NCBI GenBank assembly: GCA_965214975.1
Contig: OZ244055.1
Coordinates: forward strand, 1,488,001 to 1,552,000
Length of the DNA stretch: 64,000 nucleotides
Origin: JAJEBT01 sp965214975
GTDB lineage: Bacteria; Pseudomonadota; Alphaproteobacteria; MPNO01; UBA830
Reading direction: 5' to 3'
Part shown: piece after piece, positions 8,899-16,935 of the stretch
Position numbering within the stretch: the stretch's first letter is position 1
Layout: the number at the start of each line of letters is the position of its first letter
Translations under genes and position numbers: made by a program
Notes under the pieces: generated by a model
The model's database searches: none
What the model was told of the DNA's origin: nothing
The model's input: the letters and a program-made list of their open reading frames with translations, nothing else

Positions 8899-9753
8899 TC
8901 AGGACAGCAGCAGCCGCGCCGTCCTTCCGACCACCCGGACCCGACCGCGCAGGGCCAGCGCCGCCCCCGCCGCGAGACCCCGCGCGACGATGCGCGAGGC
9001 GCAGGCCCCGCCGGCGTCGAGAGCCCGATCGACGGACGGTTCGTCGAGTTCCCCCACGCCGGTGGTCACGAGGCGTTCTCCGAGATCCGTGTCCGGATCC
9101 AGCGACGCGGCCGGAGCACGCGTCACCGCCGGATGGTCCACGTTCGTCGCGTTGGCGACCAGGGTCGCCGCGACGTCCGCGGCGGCGGCGTCCTTCGCCA
9201 GCACGGTCACCGAATCGGCGACGCCGAGCGAGTGGCTCCGCCCGCTCCAGCCGCTGGTCGCCACGCCCCCGACGCCGAGACCCGAACGGAGTTCGGCCGT
9301 GGCGTCGATCGCCGGCCGTCCCAGATCGCCGACGATCCCGAGGCGCAGGCTCCGCCCCGGCTCGAGATGCACCGCGATGTCGCCGGAATTGTTCACGTAG
9401 GCCGCGGACAGCCGCCTTCCGGCGGTCATCGCCGCCAGCACCTCGTCCGCGACCCCGCCCGCGACCGCCGCCATCGGGGTCACGAGGGCCCGGCGATGGG
9501 GCCAGACCGCCGCCATCATGCGCAGGGCCACCGGATCCGCCGGCTTCCATCTCGGCGGCCCGACCGCCCGCCTCAGCCGCGGCAGCTCCCCGACGAGTCC
9601 CGGAAGGACGGTCTCGAATCTGGTCCGCGCCTGGAGACGGGCGCGGCGCACCTCGCCGGGATCGCCGAACGCCTCCACCACGAGATCGATGGGGCCGTGA
9701 TGAAGATGCAGCCGGCGGCCGTCGCCGAGCATCCGCCACCGGGGGCCGGGCAC
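8899..9753 (-). CDS. UPF0280 family protein, ApbE-like fold
   Basis: A 284-residue protein of the UPF0280 family. Its blocks follow the order seen in ApbE flavin transferases: YVNNSGDIAVHL (119-130), LGIVG, GGVATSGWSGRSHSLG (162-177), then VADSVTVLAKDAAAADVAAT (178-197), which parallel the ApbE N-x-G-G-D-I, ATSG, H and vsVva..a..aDa segments. ApbE proteins attach FMN covalently to threonine. The start is GTG at 9753 with GGAG 4-5 bases upstream; ATG at residue 8 is an alternative. It lies 21 bases after the 6-hydroxynicotinate reductase-like gene, whose E. barkeri homologue carries a covalent flavin. A role in flavinylating that reductase is therefore plausible but unproven. Confidence 0.8.
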   Translation of the reverse strand: MPGPRWRMLGDGRRLHLHHGPIDLVVEAFGDPGEVRRARLQARTRFETVLPGLVGELPRLRRAVGPPRWKPADPVALRMMAAVWPHRRALVTPMAAVAGGVADEVLAAMTAGRRLSAAYVNNSGDIAVHLEPGRSLRLGIVGDLGRPAIDATAELRSGLGVGGVATSGWSGRSHSLGVADSVTVLAKDAAAADVAATLVANATNVDHPAVTRAPAASLDPDTDLGERLVTTGVGELDEPSVDRALDAGGACASRIVARGLAAGAALALRGRVRVVGRTARLLLS

Positions 9754-9774
9754 GGCTCCGGACCCGCCGGGGCG

Positions 9775-11268
9775 CTACCCGTTCCCCGGCATCGGCTGGA
9801 GCGGCCACGGATTCTCGCCGCCCCAGGGCACCGGGCGCACGCTTGCCGGAACCAGCGCCTCGGCCACGGGGCGAACGCGGTCGGCGTACCCTCCGAGCGC
9901 GGCGTATTCCTCGCGCGGCATCGTGAACTCGACCGGGGCGACCAGCGCCGGCGTCGGCACGTAGCCGAAGGAGCGGGCGGGAGTGCGCGTGACGTCCACC
10001 ATGAGGGTGATCCCCCCTCCGGGCCAGACGTAGACCGGCGCGCCCCCGCAGGTCACGCGCGTGCGCAGCTCCCGCACCGACCGCGTCAGCCGCACCGGAT
10101 TGACCGTGACGCCGGCGCGCAGGGATCCGCCGGCGCCGCCCATGAACAGCACGGTGCACAGCGCGGGCTCGCAGTTCTCCCCGATCCGGTCCACGGACAC
10201 GCGGAGCTCGGCCGGCATCTCCGCCGGCACCGGGGCGAGATTCCCGTCCAGAACGAAATAGGCGTGATCCTCGCCCGTGGTGCTGACCATCAGCAGCCGC
10301 AGCCCCGGCCAGGCCTTGCCGGGATCGATCCTCTCGACGATCGAAAGCGGATCGGTGATGTCCGTGCCGCCCCATCCGCTTCCCGGTTCCGCCACCTGGA
10401 AGTAGCGGCCCGGTGTCGACCGGCGCCCGGCGACGCGCACGCCCGAGGGCGGCATGTCGAGGAACTTTCCCGACTGGTGCTCGGTGAGCACCCCCGTGAT
10501 GTGGTCGTCGACCACGATCACCTCGTCGACATGGCCGTGCCACTGCAGCGCGAAGATGCCGATGGTCGCGGAGCCGCATCCGACCCGCATCCGCTCCTCG
10601 CGGACGCCGTCGATCACCGGAGGCCGCCCCGCCTGGACGGTCAGGGCCGCGCCGCCGTCGACGGCCATGTCCACCGCCTCGCCGTTGCACAGCGCGAGCA
10701 TCGCCGCGCAGGTGACGTTGCCCTCCTTCTTGCTGCCCCCCGTGAGGTGGCGCACGCCGCCCAGCGCCAGCATCTGCGATCCGTACTCGGCGGTGGTCAC
10801 GTGCCCCACCGTCTCGCCGTCCACGCGCACCGCCGCGGGTTCCGGCCCGACGTAGCGGTCGGTGTCGATCTTCACCTTGACGCCGCAGTAGCTGAAGATG
10901 CCTTCGGAGACCACGGTGACCATGTCGACGCCGTCGTGGCGCGCCGACACGATGAAGGGCGCCGGCTTGTAGTCGGGGTAGGTGGTGGTCGCGCCGACGC
11001 CCGTGACGAAGGACGGACGCTCGAAGCCCAGAGTCCCGTCCCATTCCTCGTCGCCGGACAGGAACGGGACGAGTTCGCCCTTCCCGTCGCTGGCCCGCTG
11101 GGTGACGACCAGCGGATCCATCCTCGTCAGCTCGCCGGCGACGTTGCCGTACCTGTGGCAGGCCCCGGTCCTTCCCTCCCGGATGCGGCAGAGAACCGGG
11201 CAGGCGTCGCAGGTCACGATCGGGGCTCCGGGGGAAGCCGTCTCCGGTGGCGTCGCGCTCGCGTTCAT
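9775..11268 (-). CDS. hnr: 6-hydroxynicotinate reductase-like Fe-S flavoprotein
   Basis: A 497-residue protein recognised as the family annotated 6-hydroxynicotinate reductase. In E. barkeri the enzyme reduces 6-hydroxynicotinate to 1,4,5,6-tetrahydro-6-oxonicotinate with reduced ferredoxin and holds a covalent flavin, one [2Fe-2S] and two [4Fe-4S] clusters. Here the N terminus has C20-x2-C23-x3-C27-x9-C37, and further cysteines lie at 128, 187, 194, 231, 366, 371 and 407. GGSKKEGNVTCAAMLALCNG and RVGCGSATIGIFALQWHGH are prominent conserved-looking blocks. The ATG at 11268 follows GGAGG and overlaps the stop of the upstream molybdenum hydroxylase gene. The enamidase-like gene in the same locus supports the call. 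Confidence 0.78.
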   Translation of the reverse strand: MNASATPPETASPGAPIVTCDACPVLCRIREGRTGACHRYGNVAGELTRMDPLVVTQRASDGKGELVPFLSGDEEWDGTLGFERPSFVTGVGATTTYPDYKPAPFIVSARHDGVDMVTVVSEGIFSYCGVKVKIDTDRYVGPEPAAVRVDGETVGHVTTAEYGSQMLALGGVRHLTGGSKKEGNVTCAAMLALCNGEAVDMAVDGGAALTVQAGRPPVIDGVREERMRVGCGSATIGIFALQWHGHVDEVIVVDDHITGVLTEHQSGKFLDMPPSGVRVAGRRSTPGRYFQVAEPGSGWGGTDITDPLSIVERIDPGKAWPGLRLLMVSTTGEDHAYFVLDGNLAPVPAEMPAELRVSVDRIGENCEPALCTVLFMGGAGGSLRAGVTVNPVRLTRSVRELRTRVTCGGAPVYVWPGGGITLMVDVTRTPARSFGYVPTPALVAPVEFTMPREEYAALGGYADRVRPVAEALVPASVRPVPWGGENPWPLQPMPGNG

Positions 11269-14018
11269 CGCGTTCCTCCTCCTGCGGCAAGCAGCGCCGC
11301 GCGCACCCGGTCGGGCGTCGCGGGGGCCCGCCTCGGGCGCACGCCGACGGCGTGCTGGATCGCCCCGAACACCGCCGGCGCCGTGGGAATGAGCGCCGGC
11401 TCGCCGATGCCCTTGGCGCCGTAGGGCCCCGTCGGCTCGGGATCCTCGATCAGGTAGACGTCCACCGGCGGCATGTCGCCGAAAGTCGGGATCAGGTAGT
11501 CGTGGAGATTCTCGGTCCCGCCCGGAACGTACTCCTCCATCAGGGCGAACCCGAGCCCCTGCGCGATGCCGCCGTGCACCTGGCCCTCGACCTGCGCCGG
11601 ATTGATCGCCGCGCCCATGTCGTGCGCCGCCCACACGTGGCGCGCCCTGACGGTGCCGAGCTCGGCGTCCACCTCGACCGCCGCCACCTGCGCGCCGAAG
11701 CCGTAGGTGCCGTAGGGCGAGCCCTGCCCGGCGTCGTCGAGCGGCGTCGTCGGCGGATCGAACGTGCCCTCTCCGAACAGCACGTTGCCGTGCGGCTTGT
11801 CCGCCGCCAGCTCCGAGAGATCGATCGTCCGTTCGGCGCCGCCGCCGCCGCCGACCACGAGCCGGCCCTCGCCGAACTCGATGGCCGCGCCCTCGCCCGC
11901 GTTGGCCAGACGCAGGATCCGCGACCGCAGGTCGAGCCCGGCGAGCATCGCGGCCTTGCCCGAGACGTAGGCCTGGCGCGAGGCCGAGCTCTTGCCCGCG
12001 TCCGCCGTCAGGTCGGTGTCGCCCCAGACGAGGCCGATCCGGTCCATCGCGATGCCGAGCGCGTCCGCCGCCACCTGCACCATGGTCGTGTTCGTGCCCT
12101 GGCCGATGTCCTGGGCGCCCGAGTAGAGGGTGACCGAGCCGTCCCGCGCCAGCCCGATCTGCATCGTCGACGGGTTGCTCATCGAGGTGTTGCCGCATCC
12201 GTACCACATGCAGCCGATCCCGACGCCGCGCCGGACGGCGCCGTCCGACCCGGCGTTGAAGCGCTCCGCTGCCGCCCGCGCTTCCCGCCACGGCCGGCGC
12301 AGCGTCTCCAGGCACCGGTCGAGCCCGGCGCTGTGGCGCAGAACCTGGCCGGTCGCCGTAGCCTGCCCCTTGCGGACGGCGTTGCGCAGACGGAATTCCA
12401 GGGGGTCCATGCCGATCCCGGCGGCCATCCCGTCCATCAGCGCCTCGTGGACGAGGGCGGCCTGCGGGATGCCGAACCCGCGGAACGCGCCCGCGGGCGG
12501 GGCGTTGGTGAACACCGCGCGCGACCGCGCGTCGACGGCCGGCACGAAATACGGGCCGGTCGCGTGCACCGGCACGCGGTCCTTGACCGTCATGCCCCAC
12601 GACACGTAGGCGCCGGTGTCGAAGTCGGCGCTGGTCTCGCAAGCCACGAGATCGCCGTCCGCCGTGCAGCCGTAGCGCCCCGAGATCCTCGACGGATGGC
12701 GCTTGGTGGTCGCCGCCATCGATTCGGGCCGGCTCCAGACGCCGCGCACCGGCCGGCGCAGCAGCCACGCCGCAAGGCCCACCGGGATCTGGACGCCGAG
12801 ATCGAGCTTGCCTCCGAAACCGCCGCCGCAGGCGGTCGGGATGACGCGCACGCGCTCGGGGGGGATGCCGACGACGCTCGCCATCTCGTCGCGGTCCATG
12901 TAGGGCGACTGGGTCGTCACCGTGATCTCGAGGCGGTCGCCGACCCGGCGCGCCCAGCCGGCCTCCGGCTCGATGTAGGCGTGTTCGACGAACCCCGTCT
13001 CGACGCTCTCCTCGACGACGACGTCGGCGTCCGCCATCGCCGCCGCCGCGTCGCCCTTGCGGACGCGGCCGTGCGCGAAGACGTTGCCGGGATGCCCTTC
13101 GTGGATCCGGCGGGCCGCCGGGTCGAGCGCGCCGTCGATGCCCCGGACCGGCTCGCGGACCTCGTAGCCGATCGGCACGTCCTCGTCCCGGATGCCGAAG
13201 ACCGTGGCGCGGTCGCCGACGAGCGCGACCACGGCCTCGCCCCGGTAGCGGACCTCCCCGTCGGCGAACGCCGGCTGGTCCTTGACGTCGGGATAGACCC
13301 CGAAGCCGTTGACGCCCGGCACGTCGGCCGCCGCGAGCACCCGCACGAGACCGGGCCAGGCCGCGCGGAGCGGCCCGAGATCCCCGAGCGCGAAGGCCGC
13401 GCTCGCGTGGGGCGAGCGCACGACGCGCACCCAGAGCGCGTCGGCGGGCGCCGCGTCGGCGCCGTAGAGCTCGCTGCCGTCGACCTTGCGGACGCCGTCG
13501 GTCTTGGGGACCGACGCGCCCATGGCCTCGCCCGGCCCGGGGACGGCGGGCGGCGGCGGAACCGGCCCGGCCGCCGCGAGAACCGCGTCGACGATCTTGC
13601 GGTAGCCGGTGCAGCGGCACAGCACGCCGCCCAGGGCGTCGAGGATCTCGTCCTCGCGCGGCGCGGCGTTCCTCCGGAGCAGGCTGGCGGCCGCCATCAG
13701 CATCCCCGGCGTGCAGATCCCGCACTGCGCGGCGCCGAGGGCGTGGAACGCGCCCTGGAGCGCGGACAGCCGGCCGTCCTCCCCGCGCAGCCCCTCGACC
13801 GTCGTGACCTCGCGGCCGGCGACCTGCCCGAGCGGGGTCATGCAGGAACAGACCTGCTCGCCGTCGAGCAGAACCGTGCAGGCGCCGCAGTCCCCGGCGT
13901 CGCAGCCGACCTTGGTTCCGGTGAGGCCGGCGGCGTCGCGCAGGGCGTCGGAGAGACGGCCCCCGGGCGGGGCGTCGAGCTCCGCCGGCCCGCCGTTCAG
14001 CGTGAAGGACACGGTCAC
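11265..14018 (-). CDS. fused [2Fe-2S]/molybdenum hydroxylase, nicotinate dehydrogenase-like
   Basis: A 917-residue single-chain fusion of two normally separate subunits. Residues 1-150 are the [2Fe-2S] subunit: plant-type C39-x4-C44-x2-C47-x11-C59, then C99-x2-C102 and C134-x-C136. A proline-rich linker (about 152-165) leads to the molybdenum domain, with ACGGGFGGKLD, GAFRGFGIPQ, DIGQGTNT and the catalytic glutamate in GAKGIGEPA near the C terminus. GTG at 14018 overlaps the FAD-subunit stop (GTGA). The FAD subunit precedes it and the 6-hydroxynicotinate reductase-like gene follows, so nicotinate hydroxylation at C6 is the likely reaction. A different N-heterocycle is possible. Confidence 0.85.
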   Translation of the reverse strand: MTVSFTLNGGPAELDAPPGGRLSDALRDAAGLTGTKVGCDAGDCGACTVLLDGEQVCSCMTPLGQVAGREVTTVEGLRGEDGRLSALQGAFHALGAAQCGICTPGMLMAAASLLRRNAAPREDEILDALGGVLCRCTGYRKIVDAVLAAAGPVPPPPAVPGPGEAMGASVPKTDGVRKVDGSELYGADAAPADALWVRVVRSPHASAAFALGDLGPLRAAWPGLVRVLAAADVPGVNGFGVYPDVKDQPAFADGEVRYRGEAVVALVGDRATVFGIRDEDVPIGYEVREPVRGIDGALDPAARRIHEGHPGNVFAHGRVRKGDAAAAMADADVVVEESVETGFVEHAYIEPEAGWARRVGDRLEITVTTQSPYMDRDEMASVVGIPPERVRVIPTACGGGFGGKLDLGVQIPVGLAAWLLRRPVRGVWSRPESMAATTKRHPSRISGRYGCTADGDLVACETSADFDTGAYVSWGMTVKDRVPVHATGPYFVPAVDARSRAVFTNAPPAGAFRGFGIPQAALVHEALMDGMAAGIGMDPLEFRLRNAVRKGQATATGQVLRHSAGLDRCLETLRRPWREARAAAERFNAGSDGAVRRGVGIGCMWYGCGNTSMSNPSTMQIGLARDGSVTLYSGAQDIGQGTNTTMVQVAADALGIAMDRIGLVWGDTDLTADAGKSSASRQAYVSGKAAMLAGLDLRSRILRLANAGEGAAIEFGEGRLVVGGGGGAERTIDLSELAADKPHGNVLFGEGTFDPPTTPLDDAGQGSPYGTYGFGAQVAAVEVDAELGTVRARHVWAAHDMGAAINPAQVEGQVHGGIAQGLGFALMEEYVPGGTENLHDYLIPTFGDMPPVDVYLIEDPEPTGPYGAKGIGEPALIPTAPAVFGAIQHAVGVRPRRAPATPDRVRAALLAAGGGTR

Positions 14019-14863
14019 CCCGCCTCTCCCCGCACCAGATCCAGGAGCGCCCGGCGCACGACCGTCGCCGCCGCGTCCCGGCGGTATTCGGCGCTCGCGC
14101 GCACGTCGTCGATCGGCGCGAGCCCGCCGAGGCGCTCCGCGTCGACGAGCTCCGCGAGCCGGGCGTCCGCCGGCCTTCCCGCGGCGGCGTCCTCGAGCGC
14201 GCGCAGGCGGCGGGCGACCTCCGAGCACGATCCGACCGCGACGCGCAGCCGGCCGACGGTGCCGTCGGCGGCCCTCTCGAGGACGGCGGCGGCCATGGCG
14301 ATCGAGATCACGAGATAGCGGCGCGCGCCGAGCTTGAAAAACGCGCTCGAGGCGCCCGGGGCCGGCCTCGGGACGAGGATCCCCACCACCATCTCGTCGG
14401 GCCGGAGCGCCGTGCGGCGGTTGCCGAGGACGAATTCCGGCACCGCCAGGCTGCGCTCCCCGCCCGCGGACGCCAGAAGGACGCGCGCGTCCAGCGCCAT
14501 CAGGCAGGGCACGCCGTCGGCCGCCGGCGACGCGTTGCAGAGATTGCCCGCCACGGTTCCGGAGTTCTGCACCTGCACCCCGCCGACCTCGCGGGCGGCG
14601 AGCTGCAGCCCCCGCAGCCAGTCCGGAAGGTCCGCGCGGAGGACGTCCGTCCAGGTGGCGAGCGCCCCGATGCGCCAGCGGTCGCCCTCGTCCGCGATCG
14701 CGCGCAGCCCCTCGATCGCGGTCACGTCCAGGATCCTGCCGTCGAGCGGGCGCCCGGCCCTCGCCGCGAAGTAGTCCGTGCCCCCGGCGAGGACGGTCCG
14801 CCCGCCCTCGGAGAGCGCGGCGAGCGCGTCGGCGAGTCCGGTGGGCCGCAGATAGGAAGACAT
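14015..14863 (-). CDS. FAD-binding subunit of molybdenum hydroxylase (CoxM/NdhF type)
   Basis: A 282-residue FAD_binding_5 protein. VLAGGTDYFA (24-33) and NSGTVAGNLCNASPAAD (100-116) bind the FAD; the CO-dehydrogenase flavoprotein C-terminal domain follows. It passes electrons from the Fe-S clusters of the fused protein at 11265-14018 to an acceptor. The ATG at 14863 has GGAG upstream; the frame extends to 14899 but without conserved sequence. It is the first gene of a minus-strand operon FAD subunit - fused subunit - hnr - UPF0280 - DUF1185, with overlaps or very short gaps for the first four. A TTGGCG/TATAGG promoter lies just upstream. Confidence 0.88.
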   Translation of the reverse strand: MSSYLRPTGLADALAALSEGGRTVLAGGTDYFAARAGRPLDGRILDVTAIEGLRAIADEGDRWRIGALATWTDVLRADLPDWLRGLQLAAREVGGVQVQNSGTVAGNLCNASPAADGVPCLMALDARVLLASAGGERSLAVPEFVLGNRRTALRPDEMVVGILVPRPAPGASSAFFKLGARRYLVISIAMAAAVLERAADGTVGRLRVAVGSCSEVARRLRALEDAAAGRPADARLAELVDAERLGGLAPIDDVRASAEYRRDAAATVVRRALLDLVRGEAG

Positions 14864-14909
14864 GGCGCTCCGTGCCGCTCCCGCGACGACTCCCTGCAAT
14901 GCGATGCAT

Positions 14910-14939
14910 CCTATACACCCGCCCCGCCCGCGACGCCAA
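14910..14939 (-). promoter_or_regulatory. promoter of the ndh-hnr operon, with a GATGCATC palindrome
   Basis: Read on the minus strand, TTGGCG (14939-14934), 18 bases, then TATAGG (14915-14910), 46 bases before the ATG at 14863. The 8-base palindrome GATGCATC (14903-14910) touches the -10 element and could be an operator half-site; the same core occurs at 58996-59009. Confidence 0.4.
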
Positions 14940-14983
14940 CGCGGGGCTCCGCCGCGCCGCGGAGGCCGCGTCCGCGGAGCCGC

Positions 14984-15012
14984 TTGACGCTCCGGCGCGC
15001 GGGCGATAGCCT
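14984..15012 (+). promoter_or_regulatory. promoter of korAB
   Basis: TTGACG (14984-14989), 17 bases, TAGCCT (15007-15012), 39 bases before the korA ATG. It is divergent from the ndh-hnr promoter within the same 188-base gap, so the two operons could share a regulator. Confidence 0.4.
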
Positions 15013-15051
15013 GCCGCTCTCTTGATTCAGGGAAGCGGGATCTCGGGCATC

Positions 15052-16926
15052 ATGGCTACGAACACGGCCGAAATCGGCCTCGGCGGCGAGGTCGGCCGGC
15101 GCTCCGTCGACTCGGTGGTGATCCGGTTCGCCGGCGATTCGGGCGACGGCATGCAGCTGACCGGAACCCAGTTCACGCAGTCGACCGCGCTGATGGGCAA
15201 CGATCTCGCGACGTTTCCGGATTTCCCCGCCGAGATCCGGGCCCCCGCCGGCACCACGTTCGGCGTGTCGGCCTTCCAGATCAACTTCGCGTCCTACGAC
15301 ATCCAGACCCCGGGCGACGACCCCGACGTGCTGGTCGCGATGAACCCGGCGGCGCTGAAGGTCCATCTCAAGGACGTGCCGAAGGGCGGCACCGTGATCG
15401 TCAACGTCGACGCCTTCAGCGGCCGCAACGTCGCGCGCGCCGGCTACGGCGGGAACCCGCTCGAGGACGGCACGCTCGACAACTACGCCGTCGTTCCGGT
15501 GGAGATGAACAAGCTCACCAACGCCGCGGTCGCCGAGTGCGGGGTGTCGTCGAAGGAGGCCGCGCGCGCCAAGAACTTCTGGGCGCTCGGCCTGATGTGC
15601 TGGATGTACGACCGCGACCGGCAACCGACCGTCGACTGGGTCAACCAGCGTTTCGCCAAGGTGCCGAACATCGCGGCCGCGAACATCGCCGCGCTCAACG
15701 CCGGGCACGCCTACGGCGAGACCGTGGAGCTGCCCTCGGGCGCGGGCGCCTACACCGTCGCCAGGGCCGACGTGCGCCCCGGCACCTACCGCGCGGTGAC
15801 CGGGACCGAGGCGATCGCCTGGGGGCTGGTGACGGGCGCCCACAAGGCGGGGCTGCCGCTGTTCCTCGGCTCCTATCCGATCACCCCGGCCTCGGCGCTG
15901 CTGCACACGCTCACCAACCTCAAGCAGTACGGCGTGACCACGTTCCAGGCCGAGGACGAGATCGCGGCCGTGTGCTCGGCGATCGGCGCGTCCTACGCCG
16001 GCGCGCTCGGCGTGACGTCGTCCTCCGGCCCCGGCATCGCCCTCAAGACAGAGGCCATCGGGCTCGCGCTGGTGGCGGAACTGCCGCTGGTGGTCGTCAA
16101 CAGCCAGCGCGGCGGGCCGTCCACAGGCCTTCCGACCAAGACCGAGCAGTCGGACCTCAACCAGGCCGTGTTCGGGCGCAACGCCGACACGCCGCTTCCC
16201 GTGGTGGCGTCGGCGACGGCCGGCGACTGCTTCGAGACCGCGATCGAGGCGGTCCGGCTCGCGGTCAGGTACATGACGCCCGTCATGCTGCTGACCGACG
16301 GCTATCTCGCCAACGCGGCGGAGCCCTGGGAGATTCCCGACATCGACCGGATCCCCGAGTTCAAAGTCTCGTTCCGCACCGACCCGGAGGGATTCCACCC
16401 CTATCTCCGGGACGAGAGGACGCTGGCGCGGAACTGGGCGGTCCCCGGGACGCCGGGGCTGATGCACCGGATCGGCGGCATCGAGAAGGACTACGACACC
16501 GGCCACATCTCCTACGATTCGGCCAACCACCACCGCATGACCAAGGTGCGGGCGGCCAAGGTCGACGGGATCGCGGACGACATCCCGCCGCAGGCGGTCG
16601 CAACGGGCGGGGACCGCGGCAGGCTCGCGGTGGTCGGCTGGGGATCGACGTTCGGGGCCATCAACCAGGCCGTCAAGCGGTGCCGCGCGGACGGGCTCGA
16701 CGTGTCGCACGTCCATGTCCGGCACATCTGGCCGCTGCCCGCCAATCTCGGCGAGCTGCTGGCGGGCTTCGGGCGCGTGATGGTCCCGGAGATGAACAAC
16801 GGCCAGTTCGTCAACCTGCTGCGCGCCCGCTACCTGACGGACGCGGAAAGCGTCACCCAGATCTCGGGCCAGCCCTTCAAGGTCTCGACCCTCGAGGAGG
16901 AGATCCGGTCGCGGGCCGGAGGATAG
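15052..16926 (+). CDS. korA: 2-oxoacid:ferredoxin oxidoreductase, fused gamma-alpha subunit
   Basis: A 624-residue KorA-type protein. The gamma domain comes first (IRFAGDSGDGMQLTG, PDFPAEIRAPAGT); the pyrimidine-binding alpha domain starts near residue 240 (GTEAIAWGLVTGAH, PITPASALLH, TSSSGPGIALKTEAIGLA, RGGPSTGLPTKTEQSD). With KorB it oxidises a 2-oxoacid, typically 2-oxoglutarate, to an acyl-CoA and reduces ferredoxin. The ATG at 15052 is used; an upstream TTG at 15022 is less likely. korB follows after 9 bases. It is divergent from the operon carrying the ferredoxin-dependent reductase candidate and could supply its electrons (inference). Confidence 0.92.
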   Translation: MATNTAEIGLGGEVGRRSVDSVVIRFAGDSGDGMQLTGTQFTQSTALMGNDLATFPDFPAEIRAPAGTTFGVSAFQINFASYDIQTPGDDPDVLVAMNPAALKVHLKDVPKGGTVIVNVDAFSGRNVARAGYGGNPLEDGTLDNYAVVPVEMNKLTNAAVAECGVSSKEAARAKNFWALGLMCWMYDRDRQPTVDWVNQRFAKVPNIAAANIAALNAGHAYGETVELPSGAGAYTVARADVRPGTYRAVTGTEAIAWGLVTGAHKAGLPLFLGSYPITPASALLHTLTNLKQYGVTTFQAEDEIAAVCSAIGASYAGALGVTSSSGPGIALKTEAIGLALVAELPLVVVNSQRGGPSTGLPTKTEQSDLNQAVFGRNADTPLPVVASATAGDCFETAIEAVRLAVRYMTPVMLLTDGYLANAAEPWEIPDIDRIPEFKVSFRTDPEGFHPYLRDERTLARNWAVPGTPGLMHRIGGIEKDYDTGHISYDSANHHRMTKVRAAKVDGIADDIPPQAVATGGDRGRLAVVGWGSTFGAINQAVKRCRADGLDVSHVHVRHIWPLPANLGELLAGFGRVMVPEMNNGQFVNLLRARYLTDAESVTQISGQPFKVSTLEEEIRSRAGG

Positions 16927-16935
16927 GATAGCGCC

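Noticed and set aside
9775..11268. Classical ApbE flavinylation site in the hydroxynicotinate reductase-like protein
   Set aside because: CGSATIG (231-237) has the right small residues but lacks the upstream aspartate, and DGGAALT (204-210) has the wrong spacing; neither can be called a site.
9775..13725. Open frame of 1316 codons on the minus strand
   Set aside because: The upstream part is low-complexity and overlaps the fused hydroxylase in another frame; only 9775-11268 is the real gene.
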